34,198 nucleotides of DNA from the NCBI RefSeq assembly GCF_002160305.1, contig NZ_NFKI01000036.1:1-34198 (forward strand). Direction: 5' to 3'. Under the pieces are notes generated by a model. It searched no databases and was not told the DNA's origin. It saw only the letters and a program-made list of their open reading frames with translations. Both the position numbers and the translations under genes were made by a program. Every line of letters starts with the position of its first letter. Position 1 is the first letter of the stretch. Positions 23,200-34,050 of the stretch are shown piece after piece. Origin of the DNA: Pseudoflavonifractor sp. An184 (GTDB lineage: Bacteria > Bacillota > Clostridia > Oscillospirales > Oscillospiraceae).

Positions 23200-24113
23200 C
23201 CCCCCTCATCCTCACCCCGGAGGCGGGGGGCGAGCGGCTGGACGCCTTTCTGGCCCGCAGTGTGGAGGGGCTCACCCGCTCCGCCGCCCAGCGGCTGCTG
23301 GAGGAGGGGGCGGTGACCAGCGGAGGCCGTCCCCTGAAAAAGAGCGAAAAGACCGCCCCCGGGCAGGTCGTTGAGGTGGTCCTCCCGGAGCCGGAGCCGG
23401 TGGACGTCCTCCCCCAGAACATCCCTCTGGACGTGGTGTACGAGGACAGCGATGTGATCGTGGTGAACAAACCGGTGGGCATGGTGGTCCACCCCGCCCC
23501 CGGCCACCCGGACGGGACCCTGGTCAACGCCCTGCTCTACCACTGCGGCAATACACTCTCCGGAATCAACGGGGAGCTGCGGCCGGGCATCGTCCACCGC
23601 ATCGACCGGGACACCTCCGGCCTCATCATCGCGGCGAAAAACGACAGGGCCCACCTGGCCCTGGCGGAGCAGCTCCAGGACCACTCCCTGGCCCGGGTGT
23701 ACGAGGCGGTGGCGGTGGGCAGCTTCCGGGAGGACTCGGGCACGGTGGACGCCCCCATCGGCCGCCACCCGGTGGACCGGAAGAAGATGGCCGTGGAGCC
23801 CCGGAACGGGCGGCCGGCGGTGACCCACTGGAGGGTTTTGGCCCGATACTCGGGCTGCACCCATGTGGAGTGCCGCCTGGAGACCGGCCGCACCCACCAG
23901 ATCCGGGTCCATCTGGCCTCCATCGGCCACCCCCTCCTGGGGGACACGGTGTACGGCAGCAAAAAGCCCTACCCCGGCCTGGCCGGCCAGTGTTTACACG
24001 CCCGAAGACTGATTTTCCGGCATCCGAGGACCGGGGAGCGGGTGGAGCTGGAGTGCCCCCTCCCCGACTGGTTCCAGGGGGTGCTGGACAAGCTGGAGCG
24101 GATATCTCGATAA
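23196..24113 (+). CDS. RluA/RluD-family pseudouridine synthase
   Basis: A 305-aa RNA-modifying enzyme that converts uridines to pseudouridine, in this family usually in 23S rRNA. The N-terminal S4 domain (about 10-70) reads GERLDAFLAR...TRSAAQRLLEEGAV. The catalytic domain carries GIVHRIDRDTSGL (131-143), with Asp137 the conserved nucleophile, and the closing motif GRTHQIRVHL. It starts with GTG, its first bases overlapping the lspA stop (GTGA), so translation is probably coupled. The exact target sites cannot be read from sequence. Confidence 0.95.
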   Translation: MTPLILTPEAGGERLDAFLARSVEGLTRSAAQRLLEEGAVTSGGRPLKKSEKTAPGQVVEVVLPEPEPVDVLPQNIPLDVVYEDSDVIVVNKPVGMVVHPAPGHPDGTLVNALLYHCGNTLSGINGELRPGIVHRIDRDTSGLIIAAKNDRAHLALAEQLQDHSLARVYEAVAVGSFREDSGTVDAPIGRHPVDRKKMAVEPRNGRPAVTHWRVLARYSGCTHVECRLETGRTHQIRVHLASIGHPLLGDTVYGSKKPYPGLAGQCLHARRLIFRHPRTGERVELECPLPDWFQGVLDKLERISR

Positions 24114-24158
24114 CTCGATAAACACAACAGCTACGTAGAACAGAATCTGGTTGAGTCT

Positions 24159-24335
24159 GGGCGGGGGAGCTCGAGGGGGCAGCCGCCCGCCTCGAATGGG
24201 ATCGAATGCCCCGGGAGCCTTGCTGTGCAAGGCTTCCGGCACGCGGAGCGCGGACTTTTGCGCCGCTGTGCGGCGCAAAAGTAATGGCATTTTTGCAGTC
24301 TGTCGGAAAAGTCCCCAGACTTTTCCGACAGACTG
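24159..24335 (+). repeat. Dispersed multi-stem-loop repeat, copy 3 (diverged)
   Basis: Same order of stems as the other copies but more divergent. The first ~45 bases are poorly conserved, while the GCGGGGGAGCTCGAGGGGGC block, the CCTTGC/GCAAGG stem (here GGGAGCCTTGC/GCAAGGCTTCC), the ACTTTTGCGCCGC/GCGGCGCAAAAGT stem and an 18-bp terminal stem (24296-24313/24318-24335) are intact. Base changes in the stems are paired. It lies between the pseudouridine synthase gene and the convergent end of the ATP synthase operon. Confidence 0.85.
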
Positions 24336-24375
24336 AGCGGCGCGGAACTTGTTGTTCCGCGCCGCTGTTTTGTTT
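24336..24375. terminator. Terminator between the lspA operon and the atp operon
   Basis: A 13-bp perfect stem (24336-24348 with 24354-24366, loop TTGTT) is followed on the plus strand by GTTTTGTTTATTTT. On the minus strand it lies 8 nt after the atpC stop codon, so it can serve both convergent operons, though the T-rich tail favours plus-strand termination. Confidence 0.8.
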
Positions 24376-24814
24376 ATTTTGGATTTCTCCGCCGGGCCGC
24401 TTTCAGCCGGGCCATGGCCCGGGCCAGGGCGGCCTTGGAGTTGTAATAGTCCCGTATACTCAGCTTCTGCTTGAGGCGCTCCTCCGCCCGCTCCCGGGCG
24501 GCCTCGGCCCGCTTCAGATCGATGTCCTCGGGGCGCTCGGCGGCGGACACCAGGACCATCACCCGGTCGGGCATGATCTCGGTGAGCCCCTGGCCCACCA
24601 CCGCGTAAGTCCACTCCCCGCTCTGACGGAACCGCAGCTCCCCGGGGACCACGGCGGTGGCGATGGGCTCATGGCCCGCCTCCACGCCAAGGGAGCCATC
24701 CAGGGCGGGGAGGACCAGGGCCTCCGCCTCCCCGATGAAGAACTGCTTATCCGGGGTGACGATCTCCAGGTGGAAGGTCTTCTTGGCCCTCTGGGCCTGT
24801 GCCGCTTCCGCCAC
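24374..24814 (-). CDS. atpC: F-type ATP synthase subunit epsilon
   Basis: A 146-aa central-stalk subunit that couples the c-ring to the catalytic head and can inhibit ATP hydrolysis. The N-terminal beta-sandwich (about 14-95) contains HLEIVTPDKQFF and LPALDGSLGVEAGHEP. The C-terminal helical hairpin (about 98-145) is rich in Ala, Arg, Glu and Lys, as in regulatory epsilon subunits. It starts with GTG directly after the atpD stop (TAAGTG) and is the last gene of the atp operon. The N-terminus carries about ten extra polar residues. Confidence 0.95.
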   Translation of the reverse strand: MAEAAQAQRAKKTFHLEIVTPDKQFFIGEAEALVLPALDGSLGVEAGHEPIATAVVPGELRFRQSGEWTYAVVGQGLTEIMPDRVMVLVSAAERPEDIDLKRAEAARERAEERLKQKLSIRDYYNSKAALARAMARLKAARRRNPK

Positions 24815-27123
<2,309 letters not shown>

Positions 27124-27171
27124 GGGGACTTCCTCCTCTCCAAAATGATGGTCTCTGCTTTTTATAGTGGG

Positions 27172-27865
27172 TTCGCCCTTCGGGGCGAGTTCCTTTTCCC
27201 CGTGGAAAAGGAACCAAAAGACGCCAGGGGGAATTTACAGGGGAGAACTTCGGCGTACCGCCTTGTTCTCCATGCTAAATTCCCCCTAGGACCCCCATTA
27301 CGGGGGTTACCCCTTGGGGTGGGCAAAACATTTCCGGCGCGCAAAATCTGAGTGAGTGTCTGAATTCCCGCCGGGCCACTGGGCCCTGGGTTTTTGGAAA
27401 ATTGGAGTTGGTGCGATTCCACAACCGCGCCTGGCGTTGCCGAACCAACGCTCCCGGTCTGTTTTCCGCCGTAGGGCGGCCTTTGGCCGCCTGCGGGCCG
27501 GTCTGGGACCGGCCCCTACGGAAAGACCGGATAGTTCCCGTATTCTGTGGGGACGGCACACTGGGCCGCCCGCCGATTCTCTGAACCGCACTTGAGCCCA
27601 ATCCACGTAAAAGGCGCGCTTTCAACCAGGAGAAGTGCCACCCAAAGGTTACCGGCCTCTCAGCGGCAGCGGTGATAGACCGGAAACCAATCCCATGTCC
27701 ACCCGCGCCTTTGCGATGATTGCCGGCCTCCCGCATTGGAGGCCCCCATAAAATGGGGTCCAGGGGCGGCGAATATGAGCGCGAAGCGCTCATCCTGAGC
27801 CGCGCCCTGGTGCCTCTTTGGTTTCTTTCTGGGCACCCAGAAAGAAACTCGCCCCGCAGGGCGAA
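27172..27865. repeat. ~694-bp hairpin-rich element with inverted arms inserted between atpA and atpG
   Basis: The left arm (27172-27230) and right arm (27805-27865) are related inverted repeats. Each has, from outside in, TTCGCCC/GGGCGA, a longer hairpin (GTTCCTTTTCC.. at 27189-27214; GTTTCTTTCTGGG.. at 27821-27848), then CAAAAGACGCCAGGG or its variant. The hairpin stems differ by paired changes. Between them lie further hairpins (27289-27323, 27726-27760, 27777-27791), a branched structure at 27469-27521, and the module shared with 12308-12444. No transposase and no credible gene are present. It may be a non-autonomous mobile element, a composite of repeats, or a structured RNA within the atp transcript. 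Confidence 0.75.
27469..27521. repeat. Branched (three-way) hairpin element within the atp spacer
   Basis: CCGTAGGG (27469-27476) pairs with CCTACGG (27515-27521) and encloses two hairpins: CGGCC/GGCCG with a TTT loop (27477-27489) and GGGCCGGTC/GACCGGCCC with a TGG loop (27495-27515). This compact palindromic unit resembles the short intergenic repeats common in gut Clostridia; only one copy is visible here. Confidence 0.65.
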
Positions 27866-27907
27866 ACCCTGCCCCCCAAGCTTTCGAAAATGCATCCCCG
27901 CAAAAAA

Positions 27908-29422
27908 TCAATTCCCCGGCAGCTTCTCCTTCTTATAATCCGCCAGCGCCGCGCGGATGGTCTCCACTGCCACGCCGGACAGGTTGCCGGTGGACTGGAT
28001 CTCCTCCATGAGCTCCACATACTGGTGCTCCATGCGGTCCACGAACTGGACCGCGAAGTCCCGCACCTGCTCCGCCGGCACCTCGTCCAGCAGGCCGTTG
28101 GTGCCGATGTACAGCAGCACCGCCTGGCGGCTCACCGGCATGGGCTGGTAGAGGGGCTGCTTGAGCAGCTCCAGCAGCCGCTTGCCGTGGTCCAGGGTCT
28201 TCTGGGTGGCCGGGTCCAGGTCGGAGGAGAACTGAGTAAAAATCTCCAGCTCCCGGAACCGGGCCAGGTCGATGCGCATGGTGCCGGCGGTGCGCTTGAT
28301 GGCCCGGGTCTGGGCCGCGCCGCCCACCCGGGAGACGGACAGGCCCACGTTGACGGCGGGCCGCTGTCCGGCGAAGAACAGGTCGGTCTCCAGATAGATC
28401 TGTCCGTCGGTGATGGAGATGACATTGGTGGGGATATAGGCGGAAACATCCCCCGCCTGGGTCTCGATGATGGGGATGGCGGTCATGGAGCCGCCTCCAT
28501 ACTCCTCCGTCAGGCGGCAGGCCCGCTCCAAGAGGCGGGAGTGGAGGTAGAACACATCGCCGGGGTAGGCCTCCCGGCCGGGGGACCGCTTGAGCAGCAG
28601 GGACAATGCCCGGTAGGCCACCGCGTGCTTGCTCAGGTCGTCATAGACGATGAGCACGTCCCTCCCCTGCTCCATGAAGTACTCCCCCATGGCCGCCCCG
28701 GCGTAGGGGGCGATGTACTGTAACGGAGCGGGCTCGCTGGCGGTGGCGGACAGGATGATGGAGTAGTCCATGGCCCCGTGTTTCTGGAGGGTGTCCCGCA
28801 CCCGGGCCACCGAGGAGGCCTTCTGGCCGATGGCCACATAGATGCAGATCACGTCCTGCCCCTTCTGGTTCAGAATGGTGTCCACCGCGATGGCGGTCTT
28901 GCCCGTCTGACGGTCGCCGATGAGCAGCTCCCGCTGGCCCCGGCCGATGGGCACCATGGCGTCGATGGCCAGGATGCCCGTCTGCAGGGGGACAGTCACC
29001 GGCTCCCGGGTGATGACGCCGCTGGCCTCGTGCTCGATGGGGCGCCGCTGGGTGGTGTGAATGGGACCAAGGCCGTCGATGGGGCGGCCCAGGGCGTCCA
29101 CCACCCGGCCCAGCATGCCCTCGCCCACGGGGACGTCGGCGGGCTGTCCGGTGCGGCGGACGGTGCTGCCCTCCCGCAGGCCGGTCTCGGCCCCCAGCAG
29201 GACGCAGCCCACCGTGTCCCGGGACAGGTCCATGACCATCCCCCGGACCCCAGTGTCGAACTCCACCAGCTCGCCGTACACCGCCCGGTCCAGGCCGTAG
29301 ATGGTGGCGATGCCGTCGCCCACCTCCAGGACGGTGCCCTCCTCGGTGCGGCGGGTCTTGTTGTCGTATCCTTCAATCTCCTCCCGCAGGAGGGAGACAA
29401 TCTCTTCCGGTCTCGCGTTCAC
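27908..29422 (-). CDS. atpA: F-type ATP synthase subunit alpha
   Basis: Non-catalytic nucleotide-binding subunit of F1 (504 aa). Walker A is [10 protein letters not shown] (about 169-178), and the conserved segments [35 protein letters not shown] and [33 protein letters not shown] are intact. It starts with GTG, overlapping the atpH stop (GTGA). The C-terminal helical domain is complete and ends at 27908, about 40 nt before the inserted hairpin element. Confidence 0.97.
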   Translation of the reverse strand: MNARPEEIVSLLREEIEGYDNKTRRTEEGTVLEVGDGIATIYGLDRAVYGELVEFDTGVRGMVMDLSRDTVGCVLLGAETGLREGSTVRRTGQPADVPVGEGMLGRVVDALGRPIDGLGPIHTTQRRPIEHEASGVITREPVTVPLQTGILAIDAMVPIGRGQRELLIGDRQTGKTAIAVDTILNQKGQDVICIYVAIGQKASSVARVRDTLQKHGAMDYSIILSATASEPAPLQYIAPYAGAAMGEYFMEQGRDVLIVYDDLSKHAVAYRALSLLLKRSPGREAYPGDVFYLHSRLLERACRLTEEYGGGSMTAIPIIETQAGDVSAYIPTNVISITDGQIYLETDLFFAGQRPAVNVGLSVSRVGGAAQTRAIKRTAGTMRIDLARFRELEIFTQFSSDLDPATQKTLDHGKRLLELLKQPLYQPMPVSRQAVLLYIGTNGLLDEVPAEQVRDFAVQFVDRMEHQYVELMEEIQSTGNLSGVAVETIRAALADYKKEKLPGN

Positions 29423-29943
29423 AGCGCTCTCCCCTCTCCCAGCGTCCGGGCCAGGGCGTCCAAGCCGCCCCGCACGCTCTTGTCATAGGTGACCCCCTGG
29501 AGCTCCAGGCGCAGCCCCCCCAGCAGGGCGGGGTCCACCCGCATCTCCAGCTCCACCTTTTTGAGGCGGTGCAGCCGGCACAGGGTCTCCTTCAGCCGGC
29601 CCAGCTGATCTTCCGTCAGCGGCCGGGCACAGGTCACGGTTCCCAGGGCCCCGCCCTCCCGCTCCAGAGCCAGCCGCCGGGCGGCCTGGACCACCTGGGG
29701 CAGCAGGGGCAGCCGCTCCTTCTCCGCCATCAGGGTCAGAAGCCTGCCCGCCGGGCCGGGCGGGGCCACCTCGGGCAGGCGGGCCAGGACCCGCCCCTTC
29801 TCCTCCGGAGAAACGGCGGGGCTGCAGAGGGCCTCCCACAAAACAGACTCCTTCTCCAGCTGCCGGGCGCAGCGCTCCAGCTCAGTGCCGTCGCCCCCGG
29901 CCTCCAGAAAGGCCTGGGCATAGCGGTCCGCCAGCTCTCCCAT
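29419..29943 (-). CDS. atpH: F-type ATP synthase subunit delta
   Basis: Peripheral-stalk subunit (174 aa) joining the b subunits to the top of F1. The N-terminal helical domain begins [14 protein letters not shown], typical of delta/OSCP, and the C-terminal part contains [34 protein letters not shown], the conserved family ending. Start and atpF stop overlap by one base (TGATG), so translation is coupled. Normal length. Confidence 0.94.
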   Translation of the reverse strand: MGELADRYAQAFLEAGGDGTELERCARQLEKESVLWEALCSPAVSPEEKGRVLARLPEVAPPGPAGRLLTLMAEKERLPLLPQVVQAARRLALEREGGALGTVTCARPLTEDQLGRLKETLCRLHRLKKVELEMRVDPALLGGLRLELQGVTYDKSVRGGLDALARTLGEGRAL

Positions 29944-30428
29944 CAGAGATCACCCGCCTCCCGCAAGAAATCCTCCACCAGGTCCCGGTCGCCCTCCTGG
30001 TCCATGGCGTGTCCGGACACCTTGGCCGCCGCCAGCAGGGCCAGAGCGGCCACCTGCTGCTGGGCGTCCTGGAGCATCTGACGGCGCTCGGCCTCCATCT
30101 GGGCCTGAGCGTCGGCGCGGATGCCCTGGGCGTCGGCCTGGGCGGAGGAGATGATCTGGTCATACTCCCGCTGCCCCTGCAGCTTGGCCTGGGCCACGAT
30201 CTGGTCGGCCTGGCCGCGGACCTGGGCCAGCCTGGCCTCGTTCTCCTGGTCCAGGGCCGCGGCCGCCTGCTTGGCGGCCTCCGCCTGGGACAGGCCGTCC
30301 TCGATGGCCTTGGTGCGCTGCTCCATCATGGCGGTCACCGGCTTGAAGAGAAAATGGCGCATGAGCAGATAGAGCACAACCAGGTTGATCCCGGTCCACA
30401 GGACCGTCCAGGGATCAAGATTCAGCAC
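29943..30428 (-). CDS. atpF: F-type ATP synthase subunit b
   Basis: Peripheral-stalk subunit (161 aa). One N-terminal TM helix (about 8-28) includes WTGINLVVLYLLMRHFLFKPV. A long charged helix rich in Ala, Gln and Glu forms the dimeric coiled coil. It starts with GTG at 30428 behind AAAGGAGG, 31 nt after atpE. A single b gene is present, as in heterotrophic Firmicutes. Confidence 0.94.
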   Translation of the reverse strand: MLNLDPWTVLWTGINLVVLYLLMRHFLFKPVTAMMEQRTKAIEDGLSQAEAAKQAAAALDQENEARLAQVRGQADQIVAQAKLQGQREYDQIISSAQADAQGIRADAQAQMEAERRQMLQDAQQQVAALALLAAAKVSGHAMDQEGDRDLVEDFLREAGDL

Positions 30429-30459
30429 GGCGCACGCCTCCTTTCCAACTCAGGGCCGA

Positions 30460-30675
30460 TCAGCCCAGGATCAGGATGGCCAGGGCGGTGATGAATGCGT
30501 AAATGGCGGTGGCCTCCGCCAGGGCGCAGCCGATGAGCATACTGCTGCGGATCTGGCCGGCGGCCTCGGGCTGCCGGGCGATGGACTCGGCCGCCTTGCC
30601 GGTGGCGATGGCGATGCCGACGCCGGCGAGGGTGCTGGGGACGATAGCCACTGCGGCTGCGATTGCGCTTGTCAT
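30460..30675 (-). CDS. atpE: F-type ATP synthase subunit c
   Basis: Membrane rotor subunit (71 aa) with two TM helices and the polar loop ARQPEA (33-38). The ion-binding carboxylate is Glu54 in GCALAEATAIY. Compared with sodium-dependent rings such as Ilyobacter tartaricus, the Gln of the GQG motif is Ile21 and the Ser after the Glu is Ala55, while Thr56 is kept. This favours protons over sodium as coupling ion; that is inference. An AGGAGG ribosome site precedes the ATG. Confidence 0.95.
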   Translation of the reverse strand: MTSAIAAAVAIVPSTLAGVGIAIATGKAAESIARQPEAAGQIRSSMLIGCALAEATAIYAFITALAILILG

Positions 30676-30735
30676 AATGATCTCCTCCTAAATATATTTC
30701 CTCTATTGTCAGGTCTGTCTGCTTAAATTGTGATG

Positions 30736-31425
30736 TTATTCCTCTTCCAGGGCTTCCCCTATGAAGATGGCGGTGAGAAATACAAATACGATGGTCTGAA
30801 TGATACCGTCAAAGATGTCGAAGTACAGGCTGAAGGCCACCGGGACCACCGCCGGCGCCACCATCTTCACCAGCTCCATGACGATGAAGGCGGCCAGCAC
30901 GTTGCCGAACAGCCGCATGCACAGGGACAGGGGCCGGATGGCCACCTCCATGATGTTGATGGGCAGCATCACCGGCGACGGCTTCAGGAACTGGCCGAAG
31001 CCCCCTCTCACCCCGTGGACCCGGAAGGCGGCGGTGTAGATGACCACCATGCTGCTCAGGCCCAGGGCGGCCGTCACGTTCAGGTTCTTGGTGGGGGGAA
31101 CCAGTCCCACAAGGCCGATCAGGTTGGCGCAGGTGATATACAGGGCCGCCGTCCCAAGCCAGGGGGCGAAGCGCCTCCACTCCTTGCCGATGATGTCCCG
31201 GCTGAAGTTGTTGATGAGCCCCACAAACATCTCCAGCACCAGCTGCCGCCGCCCGGGGACCGGCTTCAGGTTCCGGGTGAGCAGGATGGCGGCCAGAGTG
31301 AGGGCGGCCATGATGATCCAGGACACCACCACCGACTGGGACACCGGGATTCCGCCCAAAACAGGGATGGTAAAGGCCACCGGGTTCTCCAGCTGGGCGG
31401 TCAATTCCGCTTTGACTTCCTCCAA
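30736..31425 (-). CDS. atpB: F-type ATP synthase subunit a
   Basis: Membrane stator subunit (229 aa) forming the ion half-channels beside the c-ring. About five TM helices are visible. The essential Arg is in PLSLCMRLFGN (about 165-175), and the C-terminal IIQTIVFVFLTAIFIGEALE is typical. It begins with TTG at 31425, with GGAGGG about 8 nt upstream; an ATG at 31432 between them is out of frame and cannot start this protein. It is the first gene of the operon; no atpI or atpZ precedes it. I could not assign a clear promoter in 31426-31549. Confidence 0.93.
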   Translation of the reverse strand: MEEVKAELTAQLENPVAFTIPVLGGIPVSQSVVVSWIIMAALTLAAILLTRNLKPVPGRRQLVLEMFVGLINNFSRDIIGKEWRRFAPWLGTAALYITCANLIGLVGLVPPTKNLNVTAALGLSSMVVIYTAAFRVHGVRGGFGQFLKPSPVMLPINIMEVAIRPLSLCMRLFGNVLAAFIVMELVKMVAPAVVPVAFSLYFDIFDGIIQTIVFVFLTAIFIGEALEEE

Positions 31426-31549
31426 AAGCCATCCCTCCTCTCCAGGATGATTTCCGGCCCTATCTTAGGGCGGCCGGCCGCGTTTGTATACCCTTTTGAA
31501 AGTAAAAAAAGCGGAGCCGCCGAAAAATTAACAAAATCCTTGCGCATAT

Positions 31550-31578
31550 TTGACAGCTCTATATCCTGTCTTTATAAT
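31550..31578 (+). promoter_or_regulatory. Promoter of the CitA/DcuS-type two-component system
   Basis: TTGACA (31550-31555), an exact 17-nt spacer and TATAAT (31573-31578): a full-consensus sigma-A promoter about 75 nt before the kinase start. The surrounding AT-rich stretch contrasts with the GC-rich genes. Confidence 0.85.
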
Positions 31579-31656
31579 ATATTTCGTAGACGATTACAGT
31601 AGGGAGGATTTCGCATCGAACCAGCGGCGGCGCGCCGTCTGAGAAGGGGGATTTTC

Positions 31657-33300
31657 ATGAAGAGGCCAGCAAAACGATCCATCAGCCAGCGGATTCAATT
31701 CCTCAGCCTGTTTCTGGTGCTGAGCACCGCCCTGATGGGGATGACCACCACGCTTCTGTTCTCCCTGCGTATGGAGTACCAGTCCATGGACCGGAACCTG
31801 CTGAACTCCGCCCAGGTGCTGGCCCAGTCTCCACAGGTGGCGGATGTGCTCTCCGGCCGCAGCGGCAACGAGACCCTGACGGCATATCTGGACAGCACCA
31901 TCTCCCGGGTGCAGGACATCGACGCCATTGTGGTGGCCGACCGGGAGGGGATTATTCGTTACAGCCCCGATCCCTCCTATGAAGGGACAGTGTACCCGGA
32001 GTATCAGTCTTTATCCGTTTTGAACGGGGAGAGCACCCAGGTGGACACCGGCGCCGGGGTCTCCGAGCTGGAACACCGGGCCCTGGCCTCGGTGACGGAC
32101 GAGTCGGGAGAGCTGCTGGGCTTTGTCTCGGTGGGCATCGGGGTGCGCAGCGTCCACCAGACGGTCATTGACACGGTGGCCTGCTTCGCCATCCTCACCT
32201 TCCTGGCCGCCGGAGTGGGCCTGATCTTCGCCCGGCACCTGTCGGGGGCCATCAAGGACTCCCTCATGGGCTATGAGCCCGACGTGTTCCGCAAGCTCTT
32301 CCACCAGCGGGAGGACATTCTGGAGGCCCTGGACGAGGGCATTCTGGCCATCGACCGGGACTGCGTGATCACCTATATGAACGCCGCCTGCCTGGGGATG
32401 TTCGGCGCCAAGGCCGCTGAGGATGTGCTGGGCCGGCCCCTGAGGGAGATCTACCCCGCCTCCCAGCTGCCCCGCCTGCTCACCACCGGAAAGCCGGAGT
32501 ACAACGTCCATCTGAAGCAGATGCCGGGCAGCCAGGAGGTCCTGGCCAACCGGATGCCCATATGGGAGGACGGGGAGATCGTGGGGGCGGTGGCGGTGTT
32601 CCGGGACCGCACCGAGGTGACCAACCTGGCCGAGGCCCTCACCGGCAGCCGCCACCTGGTGGAGGCCATGCGGGCCTATGCCCACGAATTCATCAACAAG
32701 CTCCACACCATCCTGGGCCTCATTCAGCTGGACCGGGTGGAACAGGCGGAGCAGTATATCCTGGACGTGTCGGAGGTCCACCACCAGTCGGTGAGCCGGG
32801 TGATGAACCAGATCGAGGACACGGCGGTGGCCGCCCTGCTGGTGGGCAAGGCCAGTCGGGCAGCCGAGCTGGGCATCCAGATCCAGGTGGACCCCAGAAG
32901 CTCCCTGTCCGGGGAGGAGCACATGCTGCCCTCCGGGGTGATGGTGACCATTCTGGGTAACCTGATCGAAAACGCCACCGAGTCCCTGAACAAATCCACC
33001 CGAAAGCAGAAGGAGATCCACGTATCCATTCTGGAGGAGCCGGAAGGCCTGCTGCTGTGCGTGGAGGATACCGGGCCGGGTATTCTGCCCGAGCTGCTCC
33101 CCTACATCTTTGAGCCGGGGGTTTCCACCAAGGGGGAGGCGGGACACGGTCTGGGGCTGGTCCAGATCAAGGACCTGACCGACCTGTACCACGGCCAGAT
33201 CCGGGTGGAGAGCGAGCCCAAGGCCGGCACCTCCTTCTTCCTCTCCTTCCCCGCCCACCCCACACCACCTCCCCAGGGCGGAGCCCCGGGGAGCCCCTGA
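31657..33300 (+). CDS. Sensor histidine kinase, CitA/DcuS family
   Basis: A 547-aa membrane kinase. TM1 (about 15-37) and TM2 (about 174-193) bracket an external PAS-like sensor domain. A cytoplasmic PAS domain (about 217-325), a SPOB-type dimerisation helix with phosphoacceptor His343 in RAYAHEFINKLH, and a HATPase_c domain (N-box NLIENATES, G1 DTGPG, G2 GHGLGLVQI) follow. The sensor segment reads RYSPDP where CitA/DcuS proteins have R-x-x-H-P, so the usual carboxylate-binding His is missing. The C-terminus has a Pro-rich tail. No carboxylate transporter or metabolic gene is adjacent, so ligand and targets are unknown. The ATG follows GAAGGGGG. Confidence 0.92.
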   Translation: MKRPAKRSISQRIQFLSLFLVLSTALMGMTTTLLFSLRMEYQSMDRNLLNSAQVLAQSPQVADVLSGRSGNETLTAYLDSTISRVQDIDAIVVADREGIIRYSPDPSYEGTVYPEYQSLSVLNGESTQVDTGAGVSELEHRALASVTDESGELLGFVSVGIGVRSVHQTVIDTVACFAILTFLAAGVGLIFARHLSGAIKDSLMGYEPDVFRKLFHQREDILEALDEGILAIDRDCVITYMNAACLGMFGAKAAEDVLGRPLREIYPASQLPRLLTTGKPEYNVHLKQMPGSQEVLANRMPIWEDGEIVGAVAVFRDRTEVTNLAEALTGSRHLVEAMRAYAHEFINKLHTILGLIQLDRVEQAEQYILDVSEVHHQSVSRVMNQIEDTAVAALLVGKASRAAELGIQIQVDPRSSLSGEEHMLPSGVMVTILGNLIENATESLNKSTRKQKEIHVSILEEPEGLLLCVEDTGPGILPELLPYIFEPGVSTKGEAGHGLGLVQIKDLTDLYHGQIRVESEPKAGTSFFLSFPAHPTPPPQGGAPGSP

Positions 33301-33318
33301 ATAGGAGCAAGATGATAT

Positions 33319-33999
33319 ATGTATCGCACTGTTATCGTGGAGGACGACCCCATGATCGCCTCCATCAACCAGACCTTTCTGTCCCGGGACCCCCGCTTCT
33401 CCCTGGCTGCCGTCTTTCACAGCGGCCAGGAGGCCCTGGAGTGGCTGCGGAAGCGCCCGGTGGAGCTGCTGATTCTGGACGTGTACATGCCCCGTATGTC
33501 CGGCCTGGAACTGCTGCGGGAGCTGCGGGCGGAGGAGATCACCCTGGACGCGATCATGGTCACCGCCGCCAACGACAGCAAAACGGTGGACGCCCTTCTG
33601 AAGCTGGGGGTGGCGGACTACCTGGTGAAGCCCTTCACCGCTCGGCGCTTCCAGCAGGCCCTGGACACCTTCTGCCGCCAGCGGGAGGCCATCTCCGCCC
33701 ACGCCAGCGTCAGCCAGGAGGACCTGGACGCCATGCTCTCCAGCGGCCGCAGCGCCGCCCCCGTCCCCAAGGGGCTGCAGCTGCGCACCCTGGCCCGGGT
33801 GCGGGAGTGCCTGGCCCAGGCGCCCCGGGAGGGCTGCACCTGTGAGGCCCTGTCCGAGCAGGTGGGGCTCTCCTCCGTCACCGTGCGCCGCTACCTCACC
33901 TACCTGGTGGGGCGGGGAGAGGCCGTCAGCCGCATCAACTACGACACCGGCGGCCGCCCCTCCCTCCTCTACCGCCTGTCCCAGACCGAGGGGACTTGA
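33319..33999 (+). CDS. Response regulator, CitB/DcuR family
   Basis: A 226-aa partner of the preceding kinase, starting 18 nt after it. The receiver domain (1-120) has IVEDDPM, phosphoacceptor Asp in LILDVYMPRMSGLEL (about 51-65), a Thr/Ala switch in MVTAAND and Lys in YLVKPF. The C-terminal helix-turn-helix (about 160-220) contains EALSEQVGLSSVTVRRYLTYLV followed by the INYDTGGRPS wing, matching the DcuR/CitB/MalR type. Its targets probably lie outside the window. A terminator follows at 34017. Confidence 0.94.
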   Translation: MYRTVIVEDDPMIASINQTFLSRDPRFSLAAVFHSGQEALEWLRKRPVELLILDVYMPRMSGLELLRELRAEEITLDAIMVTAANDSKTVDALLKLGVADYLVKPFTARRFQQALDTFCRQREAISAHASVSQEDLDAMLSSGRSAAPVPKGLQLRTLARVRECLAQAPREGCTCEALSEQVGLSSVTVRRYLTYLVGRGEAVSRINYDTGGRPSLLYRLSQTEGT

Positions 34000-34016
34000 A
34001 TTTCCCGTGTCCTTTC

Positions 34017-34050
34017 AGCGCCCGCACCGCATCCAGCGGGGCGGGCGCTT
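34017..34050 (+). terminator. Terminator of the CitA-type two-component operon
   Basis: AGCGCCCGC (34017-34025) pairs with GCGGGCGCT (34041-34049), with an inner CCGC/GCGG pairing. There is little T-tract because the dispersed repeat begins directly at 34051, as at the sensor-kinase terminator at 20311. Confidence 0.6.

Noticed and set aside
27124..27171. Separate promoter for atpG (TATAAA on the minus strand near 27160)
   Set aside because: No acceptable -35 hexamer at the right spacing; the upstream bases are part of the arm hairpin.
27275..27911. Several 60-206-codon frames in the spacer between atpA and atpG
   Set aside because: They run through successive hairpins, mutually overlap, lack ribosome sites and have no recognisable protein features. 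The related segment at 12308-12444 does not preserve a reading frame.
31501..31530. Minus-strand GC hairpin with a T7 tract as a terminator or attenuator before atpB
   Set aside because: The stem is only four base pairs with a two-base loop, too weak to call.
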